Below are positions 9,058-19,287 of a stretch of 64,000 bases of DNA, one piece after another. Position numbers and translations under genes: made by a program. The notes beneath the pieces were generated by a model. The model made no database searches, had not been told where the DNA came from, and worked only from the letters and a program-made list of their open reading frames with translations. Source of the DNA: Gentiana macrophylla (lineage: Eukaryota; Streptophyta; Magnoliopsida; Gentianales; Gentianaceae); contig CM047815.1 in the NCBI GenBank assembly GCA_026214975.1, positions 83,596,800 through 83,660,799 of the forward strand, read 5' to 3'. Position 1 is the stretch's first letter; the number at the start of each line of letters is the position of its first letter.

Positions 9058-11138
9058 TGTAATACCCTGCACTTTGGGAAAGGGCAGACGTGTCAAGATG
9101 TAAAGTTCGCTATATTATATTTACTAATTATGGATTAAAGTATTATATATATAATTAAAGGGGAGTCTTTTTGCAATTTATGGAAATAGTGGTAATTAAA
9201 TAGAGTTTGTGGCTCGAGGTTTCTTTTGGGGGAAATAACTTCCCATTAAGAGGGGAAGTTGCTAGAAAATCAGACGAGTTGGCTTTATTCAAACTTGAGA
9301 GGAGAAGAGAAACTGAAAAGCAAGAGGAGAGTTCTTACATTTCTTCATCAGATTTTCTACGGTTTTTAGATCAAAGTAGAGCAATGAAATCGTGAAAGGA
9401 CAAGGATCGTGTGGATACAAAACGTTTCAAGTTTCAGCAAGGTTTTGGAGAAGTGGTCGCTGCAGTCTTTCTCGTAGTTCTTGCTTAAGAGTTTACTTTA
9501 ATCAAGTAAGATGCTCTTCCTAAAATTTAATTAAGGTTTTATGGTGTTAAGGTTGTGTTTTGGGTATGATTTGTGGTTAGAAATCATGCTTGTTGTTGTT
9601 GTTGTTGTTGTAATACGAGGTGCTGTAGTTTGATTAAAGCCTGTTTTCTGCTGTTTTGATGTGTATATTAGTGAAAAAAATGTTTGGAATGGGTTGGGAA
9701 TCGTTAAAGTGCAGAAAATTGTATGTTGGGGTGAATTTACGTTGAATGCGTGCGTATTGATGGGCAATGCGTACGCATTGCTTGAACAGGATGTCTGGTT
9801 TTTGTTTCTGCTGAATGCGTGCGCATTCCAAGGGGAATGCGTACACATTGTTCCTGCAGAAAGTTGTTGATGTTTTCTGATCACTCAATGCGTGCGCATT
9901 GTGACAGAATGCGCACACATTGGGACAACTTTTGGTGTTTGGTTTGTTTTGAGCCCCGAATCAAGTTTTGAATGTTGTTTCTTGATCTAATAACATTAAA
10001 TGAACATGAATAAGCCTTGATTAAGCTTCTGATGCATTTAGTTCCAGCACCAAATGTACTCTTCCTAAGAGTTGAAGTTCGGGACCGTCGGAAGGGTATG
10101 ATTGGCTCGTGCTTTGATGAATTAGTATTCATCAATGTATGTGTATGTGCTAGGCCTTGTCTGTGTCTAGTGGTCTAAGAAAGAGAGTAGTAGAGGTGGG
10201 GGAGCTTACTTGAAAATACTTAGGTGGCTAGTTAATAATTAATAACAAACGTACTTGTGTAGTTAAAAGTTTAAACATCAAGCTATTCTTGGTAAGGCAT
10301 TGTCTATATCGCAATGTGTGGACGGTCAGATAAAGTGAATGACTCTGCTGGCCTCTAACTGGCTAAATGACGGGGGGACTTTGCCGAACGCGTGCACTAT
10401 CGGAGTCTACTAAAATAGACTTTCGTGGTTATTTGTGTGATCCACCAATATGTTGCACCCAGATACTTCGTGGTGAGTGAACACCATGCGTAGTGTCCTT
10501 GAATGAGGTTGTAACAGAGATAAGCTAAGCTAGAAACAGTTAGTCACGACATGTTGATGAGCATGAAGTGAACCCTAGAATTGAGTCGGTCTCATGAAGA
10601 TAACTAAATAATAATTATAAAACCTTTCGTTATAAATTCTAATTATACTTTAGCTTCTCACTCTTGCTAAGTACTTTGTACTTACCTCATTTTTCATTTT
10701 GTTTTGGATGCATTGTGGGGTGAGAAGGTGAACAGGTTGACCATGAGCTCGTTGAGGATGTTATGTGATGAGGATGATTCTTCCATGTTGTTTTCTATTA
10801 AACATAAACGTTGTATTAGACTACGTTGTACTTTCATTAAAGACTTGTTGTACTTTCTTTTAAGATCTTTGTAAGACAAGTGTTGTACTTTTCTTCTTCT
10901 AGACTTCGTACTTTTGTAATACTTTTCGTTGCTGTAAGTTAAATCTTCCATCCTTAGTATGTTTGTAATTTATTCATAGAGGTAATCATGTTTGTACCCG
11001 GGCCTTTTGGGCTTCCGTTGCTTTATTTTTGATACGACGACGTAGAGGCTTGCGTATAGTGTTAGATTTATTTAATGTTATACGCGCCGAACGTTCTGTT
11101 CTGGATAAGGGCTCAGTATCCGGGAACGGGGCGTTACA
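9058..11138 (+). mobile_element. Solo LTR of a chromovirus-like gypsy family (2081 bp)
   Basis: The segment begins TGTAATACCC and ends GGGGCGTTACA, with a perfect 5-bp duplication AGCAC at 9053-9057 and 11139-11143. No primer-binding site, coding region or second LTR is present, so this is a solo LTR left by LTR-LTR recombination. It is clearly related to the minus-strand LTR at 47830-49937: both start with GTAATA then GGGAAAGGGCAGACGTG, share the GAATTAGTATTCATCAATGT segment, and end with GGGCGTTACA. That LTR belongs to a chromodomain-integrase element, which gives the family. A motif array lies at 9745-9921. Confidence 0.9.
9745..9921 (+). repeat. Array of six palindromic AATGCGTRCGCATT motifs in pairs
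   Basis: Copies of AATGCGTACGCATT or close variants start at 9745, 9766, 9814, 9836, 9887 and 9908. The steps are 21, 48, 22, 51 and 21 bp, so the motifs come in three pairs with a 21-22-bp offset and about 70 bp between pairs. The second copy is a perfect 14-bp palindrome. The array is CpG-rich in an otherwise AT-rich LTR and lies downstream of the likely transcription start. Confidence 0.85.
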
Positions 11139-11143
11139 AGCAC

Positions 11144-11680
11144 CAACTTGGAGTTGAAGCAAAACCATCTAACCGGAGACGATCTTCCACCACACGCCAG
11201 AAAACACCTAGATAGCTCAAACACACCGACAAGGAGGGAAGATGATACAACGAGGCTCCGAGCAAAAACCAATGCTTGCAACCATGGATCTGCAACCTGC
11301 CACCACAAATCGGGCAGGAAACGGTTAGATATGGTGGGGGAGATTAATGGTTGCAACAAAAGGACGAGGCTTCACCGATCCCAAAAGAAGATCTAATTCC
11401 GTATAAAAAAGAAACAGAAAATGAAAAAAGAAAGGGAAAACTAAAAGTTGGACGCCGGAAGCATTATGCCGTCGACGCCAAGCGGAAAAGATGAGGAAAG
11501 GCCGGCAAGGATAGGAGCTTTCAGAGGAAGGAAAGTTTGTAGAGAGGTATTAATGAGAGAGTTATTATCGATCAAACTATTATTTGTTTATATTATGTAT
11601 TAAAATATTAATTACTGAAGATTAATAAGTCGCATCAGATGTAACTATAATACTTTCTTATATTATTCCGGAGTCGAGAA
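11144..11680. other. Continuation of the GC-richer flank, no gene recognised
   Basis: This continues 8728-9057 across the solo LTR. It includes GC-rich words (CCGGAG, GCCGTCGACGCC) up to about 11520 and then turns AT-rich. The plus-strand frame at 11148-11396 and the minus-strand frame at 11078-11359 are short and unrelated to known families. Confidence 0.4.
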
Positions 11681-12020
11681 TGTTATGAAATCAATGAACG
11701 CAGCAATATTTAATAATTTTGATTTTCTTTTTACCAATACTGACTTCGTTTAAACAATAAACAAAGAGAAAGTAGACATAATCAATACCATGATGATCTT
11801 AGTAAGATTGTTGTTTTGTCTACGGTTGTAGTTTGTGCATGAAGCCGCCCAAGTGTTCGGCCTCTACCGTCGATCCATATGAACATGCCGCCGGAATCCT
11901 TGCATGGATTGCTATTGAAAAAACTCAGTTGCTAGACCGACTTTTTCTTTCTCTCAAACTCTCTCTAGGTTGCTCTATTATTTTCTAGTAAAATAATACT
12001 TGTGTAATTGTTAAAATCTC
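11681..12020 (-). mobile_element. Fragment of a copia-type LTR (3' end, minus strand)
   Basis: From TGTTATGAAATC (11681) onward, the segment matches the low-coordinate end of the LTR at 51707 and up. Shared landmarks are GACTTCGTTTAA-CAATAAACAAA, AGCCGCCCAAGTGTTCGG, CGCCGGAATCC and GTTGCTAGACCG, followed by a CTCTC-rich leader. Similarity fades near 12020. Neither the remainder of the LTR nor an internal region is adjacent, so this is a truncated copy. Confidence 0.7.
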
Positions 12021-12059
12021 GGAAGGGGATAGAGTACGACTAAATGAAATCCCAACTGT

Positions 12060-12705
12060 TAATACAGATCCTTGGCAAATTTAGCTGCTGAAAAGCAATT
12101 GATTCAACACATGCTGAAAGAGCCAAGGGTTCCTTTGCATAAAACCCCAATTGCATGGTGTGATAATACTAGTGATGCTGAGTTGGATTTGAATCCTGTG
12201 TATCATGCCAGGACCAAGCATATTGAAATTGATGTTCAATATGTGATGAACCAAGTCTTAGAGAAGAAGTTAAAGGTTACGTTCCCGGTTCATCAGGTTG
12301 CTGATGCCTTCACCAAGCCACTATCCATATCAACTTTTCAAAATTTCAGAGACGAACTCAATGATGTTCCCTCGCCATCATGTTTGAGAGGGGCGGGGGG
12401 TGGTGTTAATATATAGTTAGTAGATTACCCTTGTAATTATGTTGAGGCATATGTATGGCTAGGATTGTTACTTATAGTGTATGCCTAGCCATTAGATCAA
12501 ATGGTTGTTACTAGTTTGTTTAAAAAATGACTGTACCCTAACCACAAGAGTCCCAACTGCCTATGCCCCGTACGATGAGTAGAGATTATGCTAGTGTGTG
12601 TTGTATTTAGTAATCGTACCATCACTGCAACAACCTATCAATGAATTCAATATCTATTCTCTAAATTTTGTGTCAATTTTCCTATTCCCTTCCAAAGGTT
12701 CTACA
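12060..12705 (+). mobile_element. 3' end of a Ty1/copia element (RNase H end plus LTR)
   Basis: The fragment contains the end of a copia RNase H (12072-12403), a purine-rich tract GAGAGGGGCGGGGGG, and an LTR of about 302 bp (12404-12705) starting TGTTAATATATAG and ending TTCTACA. The left end is broken near 12060, next to the unrelated LTR fragment. No 5' LTR is in the window. Confidence 0.75.
12072..12403 (+). pseudogene. Copia RNase H C-terminal fragment
   Basis: The translation has the copia RNase H hallmarks IAWCDNTSDAELDLNPVYHA, RTKHIEIDVQYV and HQVADAFTKPLS, ending with FRDELNDV and LRGA at the purine tract. The frame is open but the N-terminal portion of the domain is missing, so it is a remnant. 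In a full element this domain degrades the RNA template strand during reverse transcription. Confidence 0.85.
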
Positions 12706-13227
12706 CCCTTTGCTTCTACTACACTGAAAATTAGACATCGTTAAGCACCGAGAAAGAGAAAAGAGTAAATGCATGTTTGATACGGGAAAAAAAGTCCTGA
12801 GAATAGATCTGAGAAAGAAAATATGAGGAAATAATATTTAAAAAAATGAGGAAAAAATAGAATTTTTTTATATAAAACGAGAATTTTTTTTCTCACTTAA
12901 CTCTTTTTTTAGGGGTGGGGCGAAAATAGAAATTTATGAAAAGAATGCATTTTCGAGAGAAATTGATAAGTTGAGAAAATAACATTATTTTTCTTGGGTA
13001 ACCAAACATATGAAACAAATGAGAAAATAATACAAAATTTTCTTTTTTCAAGTAGTTTCTCAGTACCGAACTATGTTCATTGAAGCAACAATAGTACATC
13101 TTCAATAGTTCATCAAGTTATCACGTTTAATTTTCTCAAGCAGAGAAAATTAAAAATAAATAAATTATTGTATTAATATTTAAATTATTTTATTGTTAAC
13201 GGGAAAAAAAATATGAATATCCTGATG
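12706..13227. other. Intergenic gap, possible MITE at about 12770-13015
   Basis: No gene is seen. The phrases CATGTTTGATAC (about 12773) and GTAACCAAACATATG (about 12998) are roughly inverted and could be the ends of a MITE about 240 bp long. At about 13074-13122 a segment closely resembles part of intron 1 of the uL14m gene (about 32995-33043). The small minus-strand frame 12893-13105 has no recognisable product. Confidence 0.4.
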
Positions 13228-13232
13228 GTGAA

Positions 13233-13435
13233 TGTTAAGGATATTGACACTATTGATAATAGTAATACAGCTGACACTTAATAGTCTTATTAGCTTTACA
13301 CTTATGTATGGTCTTTGAGTGACCAGTGTCATAGGCAATCTTGGATAGATTTGGAGTTTGTTATTTCCTTTTGATATATCATGTAATCTTCACAGTCTGA
13401 ATTAATCAAGAAGCATCTTGTCCTCTTTTCCAACT
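13233..13435 (+). mobile_element. 5' LTR of the copia element
   Basis: The LTR starts TGTTAAGGATATTGAC and ends TTTTCCAACT, directly before the primer-binding site. It aligns end to end with 30857-31053, including ACACTTATGTATGGTCTTTG. The 3' copy lacks a 6-bp stretch (AATAGT) present near 13256. Confidence 0.9.
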
Positions 13436-13447
13436 TGGTATCAGAGC
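13436..13447 (+). promoter_or_regulatory. Primer-binding site
   Basis: TGGTATCAGAGC, complementary to initiator tRNA-Met, abuts the LTR end. Confidence 0.88.
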
Positions 13448-13461
13448 ACTTACCGGTGGCA

Positions 13462-14631
13462 ATGTCCACCGCCGGTCAAGACACTGGAGGATCCTCCGGA
13501 CCTATTCCTGTTGGTAATATTCCAGTAACTTCTTCTCCATCTATTCCTTTTGGATCTATTCCTGTTGCAGCTACTCCCAGCGTTCCACCGGCTACTAGTT
13601 TAAACCTTCTGCCACTTACAATCTCACTTCCGCCTCTTACCTCCACAAATTATCCTCAAACCATCAGTCTCAGACCATTTCCATCTCTCTTTTCTGGAAG
13701 CTCAGTATCTTTCCATTTAATTCCCTTTGGTGGAACTTTGACTCAATCCCTCACTGTCAAACTGGATCGAAAAAACTATCTCCTATGGAAGTATTCAGTT
13801 CTACCGGTTGTTCGGGGCTACAAACTTGACGGTCACCTATTCGGGACTAAGCCTCCTCCTCCCCAACTAATACAAAGCTCAGTTGGTCTCAGACTCATTC
13901 CCAATCCAGGATATGAAGAATGGCACCACCGATCAACTTCTCCTTGGCTGGCTGCTCGGATCTATGACCGAACAAGCCCTGTACGAGGTCGTCGGCTGTG
14001 AAACGGCTCATGATGCCTGGATTACCCTTCAAATGCTATTTAATAGCCAGGCCCAGTCTCATCTCCTTGAGTACAAGGATGCCCTCACCAAAGAATACAA
14101 AGGTGGAAAGACAATAGGCGACTATCTTGCCCAAATGAAGAACTAGTCGGACTCTCTAGCCGCTGCTGGTTTTCCTATTCCCACTACAGAATTGGTCTTA
14201 GCTGTCCTTGAGGGCTACCTAGAGAATATGAATCTGTGGTGGTTAACATCACCTCTAGAGTTGGATCTCTTTTGTGGGTAGAGGTTCAGGCTCAACTGCT
14301 AACTCATGAGCGTCTTCTTTCCAGATACAACTCCTCATCTCATATTGATCTGGCCTCACCATCCGTCAATGCAGCCTATACTCAATCTGGAGCTGAAAGA
14401 GGCAATTCCATGCCTCAGCAATCTACTGGCAACAGGGGTAAAGGTTCCTACAACAATAATAGAGGGAGAGGAAGGGGAAGAAGTAATGGAAGAGGCCAAT
14501 CCAGCAATAACATCTCCAGTAACACTCCCTTAGGCTCCAGACTTGTGTGTCAGATATGCATGAAAACCAGCCACAATGCAGCTGATTGCTGGCACAGGTT
14601 TGAATCAGATTATGTGTGTACTTCACCTTAG
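13462..14631 (+). pseudogene. Copia gag, broken
   Basis: The ATG at 13462 is the first after the primer-binding site. A Ser/Pro-rich N-terminus is followed by the retrotransposon gag region: LTVKLDRKNYLLWKYSV, then LLGWLLGSMTEQALYEVVGC and AHDAWITLQMLF. A zinc knuckle (C-2-C-4-H-4-C; CQICMKTSHNAADC) follows near 14548-14590. The frame shifts near 13920, and there is an in-frame stop at 14144-14146. The Gly/Arg-rich stretch before the knuckle is typical of nucleocapsid. In an intact element Gag forms the particle and packages RNA. Confidence 0.85.
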
Positions 14632-14685
14632 GGCTCATCCAACACCAAACAAAGTGTTGCTTATCTTGCCACACCAGAATCAGTA

Positions 14686-15616
14686 GCTGATCCTAGCTGG
14701 TATTTGGATAGTGGAGCCAGCAATCATTTGACCAATGACCTGAACAACCTCAGTCTGAGATCTCCCTATGAAGATTCTGATGCTTTGGTGATTGGTAATA
14801 GTGAGAAACTTGTTATTGCACACACTGGTTCTAGTAGAGTTCTTTTTCTTGATTCTGCACACACTTTGTCTCTAAATAACATTCTTCATGTGCCTAAGAT
14901 AGCAAAAAATCTGTTAAGTTTATCTCAACTCATCCATGATAATCCTGTTGTCATAGAGTTTACTAATACTTGTTGTTTTGTTAAGGACAAAACTACCAAG
15001 ACCACTCTTCTTCAAGGGCATCTTAGAGAAGGACTCTACCAAATCCAGACTCCCATCATCATTGACTCCACAAAGAGCTCTCTTCACTCCAAATTCAGTG
15101 CTCATGTGTCTGCTGCTAGCTTAGCCTCAAATTCTGTTTCTGCTTCTGTTTTTCCTAAAGATGTAGACCTCTGGCATAGGAGATTAGGACATCCCTCTGT
15201 AAAAGTCTTACATCAAGTTATGAAATTATGTAATCATTCTATCAATGAAAAGTTAAATTTTTGTGAAGCATGTCAATATGGCAAGTTACATTCTATTCCT
15301 TATACTAAGTCTGTGTCTGTGTCAAAAGCACCTCTTGAACTTGTCCATTCTGATCTATGGGGACCCTTACCAGTAAGATCAGTCAATGGATACTTATACT
15401 ATATTGTGTTTGTTGATGATTTCAGTAGATTCTCCTGGATATTTCCTTTAAAACAAAAGTCAGATGCTTTCAATACCTTTGTTAATATTAAATCTCTAGC
15501 TGAAAATCAGTTTAACCATAAAATTAAAGTCTTTTAGTCTGATTGGGGAGGGGAATTTAGGAGTTTTCAAACTTTTCTTCAACAGTCTGGAATCCATTTT
15601 AGACACCCTTGTCCTC
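14686..15616 (+). pseudogene. Copia protease and first part of integrase, interrupted by insertion
   Basis: The protease begins with WYLDSGASNHLTND (14698 onward), with the catalytic DSGA motif intact. Pre-integrase GAG_pre-integrs and zinc-binding sequence LWHRRLGHPS...CEACQYGK follows, then the integrase core with HSDLWGP and FVDDFSRFSW. A stop (TAG, 15535-15537) precedes DWGGEF. The coding sequence is cut at 15616 by the LTR of the nested element and resumes at 28436 with HAQNGKVERKHRHI, the segment holding the catalytic Glu. Confidence 0.88.
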
Positions 15617-17410
15617 TGTTGGAAATAAAATTTATGTTTTGATGATGATTCATCATTTATTCAGTTATTAATTTTAGACCTCATTGATGAAGTGTCATAA
15701 CTAACTGTTATAGTGCAAAGCAAAAAGATGTCTAGAAATCAATGTATAGGATTTAATATAGTCTGATATTTGTATAAGTTAATCAGGCAAGCATTGTAAT
15801 AGTTCTAGGATCGGACCGATTTGGCGAGTATTTAATTGAGGAAAGCGAGATCCCACAAGGAAACCGAGATTCACAAGATAAGCGACATAAGAGCACCTGT
15901 AAAGCCGAAAAAGGTAAGTTATTTGAGGACACTGAGACTCATTTGGCTTATCTAGAAAACTGAAGAACTGAGGGTTCAAACTCAGTTATAGAAAATAGAA
16001 TAACTGAGGGTTCAAACTCAGTTATTGAAGACTGGAGAACTGAGGATTCAGACTCAGTTTATGAAGACTAAGTCAAGACTGTAAAGTAAGATGTCAGGCA
16101 AGATTGTGATGACCTGAACTGACTTTATGGATCTTGTATGAAGACCTAAGAATCATAAGGACAATGATATCTTAGATGATCGATTTGAATGGTGTACTTT
16201 GATTAAATCAAATATAATCAGATAAAGAATAGAGTACTGAGATTTTGAAGAAGAGTAAAAACTCAGTTAATGCTCTTAAAACAGACAACTGACTAAGTTG
16301 TGAAAAATCAGTTTTTAACTGAAGACAAGAAAAGCTGAAGAAGAATATGACCGTTGTAAATCAAGCAATTTTACTGGTCTATAAAGTGTCCTTTCTGACA
16401 CTGACATACATACAGGAAAGCCGGACCACTAACGGTTATAAGGATTCAAATTCAAATAACCCAACCGTTAGAAAGACCCCTTTAAATAGACTACTTCTAC
16501 AACAAGAAGAAGTGTGGAATTCTAAGAATCAATCTAGTCAAGAAAGATCAAATTAAGGGAGAAAGCAAATCAAAAAGAATTCCTGCTAAGCTTTTCATTG
16601 AAAGATCAATATTTCTTCAAGTGTTCATAAGATTTCAAAGAAAGATCAAGATCAATCATTTGAAGAAAACAGAGCCGTGCATATTTGTTATATCTAGAAG
16701 AGAAAGCTCAAATCACAGCTGAATCATAGTTATTGATTCAAGTCTCAACTTTGATTTTATCAAAGGTTTAGACTGTGAAACACCAAGGTGTGAAGGACAG
16801 TTGAGTGCAGACAGGAAGACTGTGTTTGTGATGAGCTGGTGAAGAGGCAATTCAACCCTCCAAGGACCAGTGTTTCAAACAATTGGAGAGCAGCCATTCT
16901 ACCTGTTCTACAAGTGTTTAGATAGTGAAGCTAGGGATTAGTCAAGGACTATCAATTTAGAGCTTTTTGTAACCGGGCCAACTCAAAGAAGTTCTTGTGG
17001 ATTTTTCCTCCGCATCACAGGGGAAGAGAGGACTGACAAGATTACACCACCTGGAACCTCTATAAATCTTGTTTCATTTACCTTACGTATTTACATTCGG
17101 TTATTCATTTATTTACTGTATTATAGTTATACTCATCTAGTTCATACACTTAGCAAACACTAGAAACTGAGTCTGCACCTAAACTGATAACTCATATTTT
17201 ATAAAGGCTTAATTAATCCGCTGCCGGTTAACTCGACTAAGGATAAGTCAGTATTGACTTATACTCAGTTAAGTTAGCTTAACTCCGCACAAGTTTCAGT
17301 TGAACTCAATCTAGAATAAGATTCAGTTTTTGGGTGAACTTTTGGTGACAAGTTTATTCACCACCCCCCCCCCCCTGTAAACTTGTGTTAGGCTTTCCCA
17401 GGGACCAACA
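15617..17410 (+). mobile_element. 5' LTR of the Sirevirus-like element
   Basis: The LTR starts TGTTGGAAATAAAATTTATG and ends GGGACCAACA. It is studded with ACTGA/TCAGT words: I count 23 in 1794 bp, where about 3.5 are expected from uniform base use. The TATA position is TTTAAATA (16481-16488); the other LTR has TATAAATA there. A C-run of 13 or so lies near 17364-17376. Confidence 0.9.
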
Positions 17411-17411
17411 A

Positions 17412-17428
17412 TTGGTATCGGAGCAGTG
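17412..17428 (+). promoter_or_regulatory. Primer-binding site
   Basis: TTGGTATCGGAGCAGTG lies one base after the LTR end and matches the initiator tRNA-Met site in its common TCGGAGC variant. Confidence 0.8.
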
Positions 17429-17520
17429 TTTCTGTTCCGAAGAGATCCATAGCTGAATCTCAGTATCAGTTTGTTTAAAGTAATTGGCCATCAGTTTTAA
17501 AAGCGTTTAGTTGAAACTTA

Positions 17521-18860
17521 ATGGATACCTCTAGAATTAGAAGTTGGCTTAATTATCCTCTGACTAATTATTTGCAGAACGTTGTATCTGAATTTCAGGA
17601 CCAAGTATTTGTGAGTATCTGTACTACAAGCTCACATACAAATCTAGAACCTCATTTTAATGATGATGTGGATATCGATTTCAACACGTATAATGACGAA
17701 TCCAGAGGAATTCCATCACTAAGTGATCTCTCAGAAGAAGCAAAAAGGAGTTGCTGCAAGTAGCTGATTGCATAGAAGATCTAATAGAACAGCAAAAGAA
17801 TCAAGAAAAGCTGATTGAGAAATTCACAGAAGAATCATCCTCCACAAACAAAGAATGTGTAGATTGAAAATATACCCATAAGTTTTGGAGAAAATAATCA
17901 TGGTGAAAGTGATGAAGAAATCATACTTTTCGGAAATGACCTAGCAAGCAACAATGTTGGATTGGACAAAGGAAACCAGATAACTGAATATAAAGTAGAG
18001 GAAACTGAGAATTTATCAGTAAAACAACATGAGGCAAGTACTTCTACATTCAACACTCACTTTGCCATACACAATCATAGAAATGAAGATTTCAATGAAA
18101 CCTTGGACATACTCATAAAGGAATTAGAGGCAATTCAAAAGAATTATGAGAAGGTCAAAAAGGAAAAAGATTTATTGTAAACTGAAGATCTAAGGTTGAC
18201 TGCTGAGATCAATCTTATCAAGGCTAATAATAGAACTAAGGAGAATCGCTCATCTGATGAACTGACAGAGATAATAAATATCATAGAATCATCAGTGAAT
18301 CCAATTCCCAACGTTCAATTCAAACCTGGAAAACCATTTGGAGACAGAACCGGTTTAGGGTTTGATAGTCAGCAAAATTCTAAGTTCAGACCTAGTACAG
18401 TTGCACCTAAGTTTGTAGTTGCACAACAGTTAAGAACTCAGAAAACTGACACAATTATTAGAACTGACAATTACTCAGCTCAGTCTCAACTCAAAACCGA
18501 CAAAGCTATAAAATCAGTCGATAGCAAACAACAAACTGAAAGATTTTATAGAAAATATTAGAGAACTGAAAAAGGCAGAACTGATCTGAGATCAGTCAAA
18601 AGAACATTCAAGTCATATTCACAAAAGAATGAAAATCATTCATGGAATAATAGATTCAAATGGAAAGGAACACTCTTTCCTACCGATGAAGACTGGAATG
18701 GACCTAGGATTACCCAGTTTCACAAAAATCTTAATAAAAAGACGTTTGAGTCAAGAAATCAGAATTTTGTGTAAACTGAACATACTCAGCTGAAAATTTG
18801 AGAAAGGTATAAGCACATGAAAACTAATCATAAAGGACCCAAATAGATATGGGTACCAAA
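17521..18860 (+). pseudogene. Remnants of Sirevirus-like gag region
   Basis: Three open pieces (17521-17763, 17962-18180, 18196-18561) are separated by stops. The middle piece is coiled-coil-like (TLDILIKELEAIQKNYEKVKK). Near 18830-18850 the codons for KGPK-IWVPK resemble the phrase that follows the nucleocapsid in Sirevirus polyproteins. The expected gag core and CCHC knuckle are not visible. After about 18860 the sequence passes to non-coding DNA instead of protease, so the gag core and all of pol were deleted. Assignment rests on position and that short phrase. Confidence 0.55.
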
Positions 18861-19186
18861 AATCTCTCATTTTGTTTTGCAGGAGAAAATCATAAACTGA
18901 GAACGGGAAAGTTGTAATCATAAAACTGAGTTGTACTCACAACTGAGTTTTTGAATTCACTACAAGTTCTAGATAAGGACAAGACTGAACATGTACAACT
19001 GGAAATACACTGCACCTACTCTATTTACTAATACCAGCTATGGATGACTGAAAAGTCGTACCCTACACACATCTCAACCGTTCATCTTTTCTACTCACCG
19101 TTTTTCTTGTATTTCAACGCATGACATGGTTAATGACAAGACGTTATTTTACCCACCCAGATCTTACATCTACCAAATCTACCACT

Positions 19187-19194
19187 TATAAATA
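19187..19194 (+). promoter_or_regulatory. TATA box of the accessory frame
   Basis: TATAAATA lies 101 bp before the ATG at 19288, in a short non-coding stretch ending in a CT-rich leader. The second Sirevirus-like element has TATAAA at the matching place (62333-62328, minus strand), 119 bp before its accessory ATG. The conserved layout suggests a separate internal promoter. No transcript evidence is available here. Confidence 0.55.
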
Positions 19195-19287
19195 CCCTTG
19201 TGTCTTACCTAAAGTCCTTTACACTTTTGCTCTATCTTTATAAAAAGAATTCTCTCTATCTTCAAATTTCTCAAACAATCTGAAATT

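Noticed and set aside
9531..10135. Minus-strand frames of 84-117 codons inside the solo LTR
   Set aside because: They cover the AATGCGTACGCATT array and Thr-rich AAC/GTT repeats. They are antisense to the LTR and have no homology I recognise.
17364..17376. C-run near the end of the 5' LTR as a functional signal
   Set aside because: Its length differs between the two LTRs of the same element and it is a shortened run in the 3' copy; slippage is the simpler reading.
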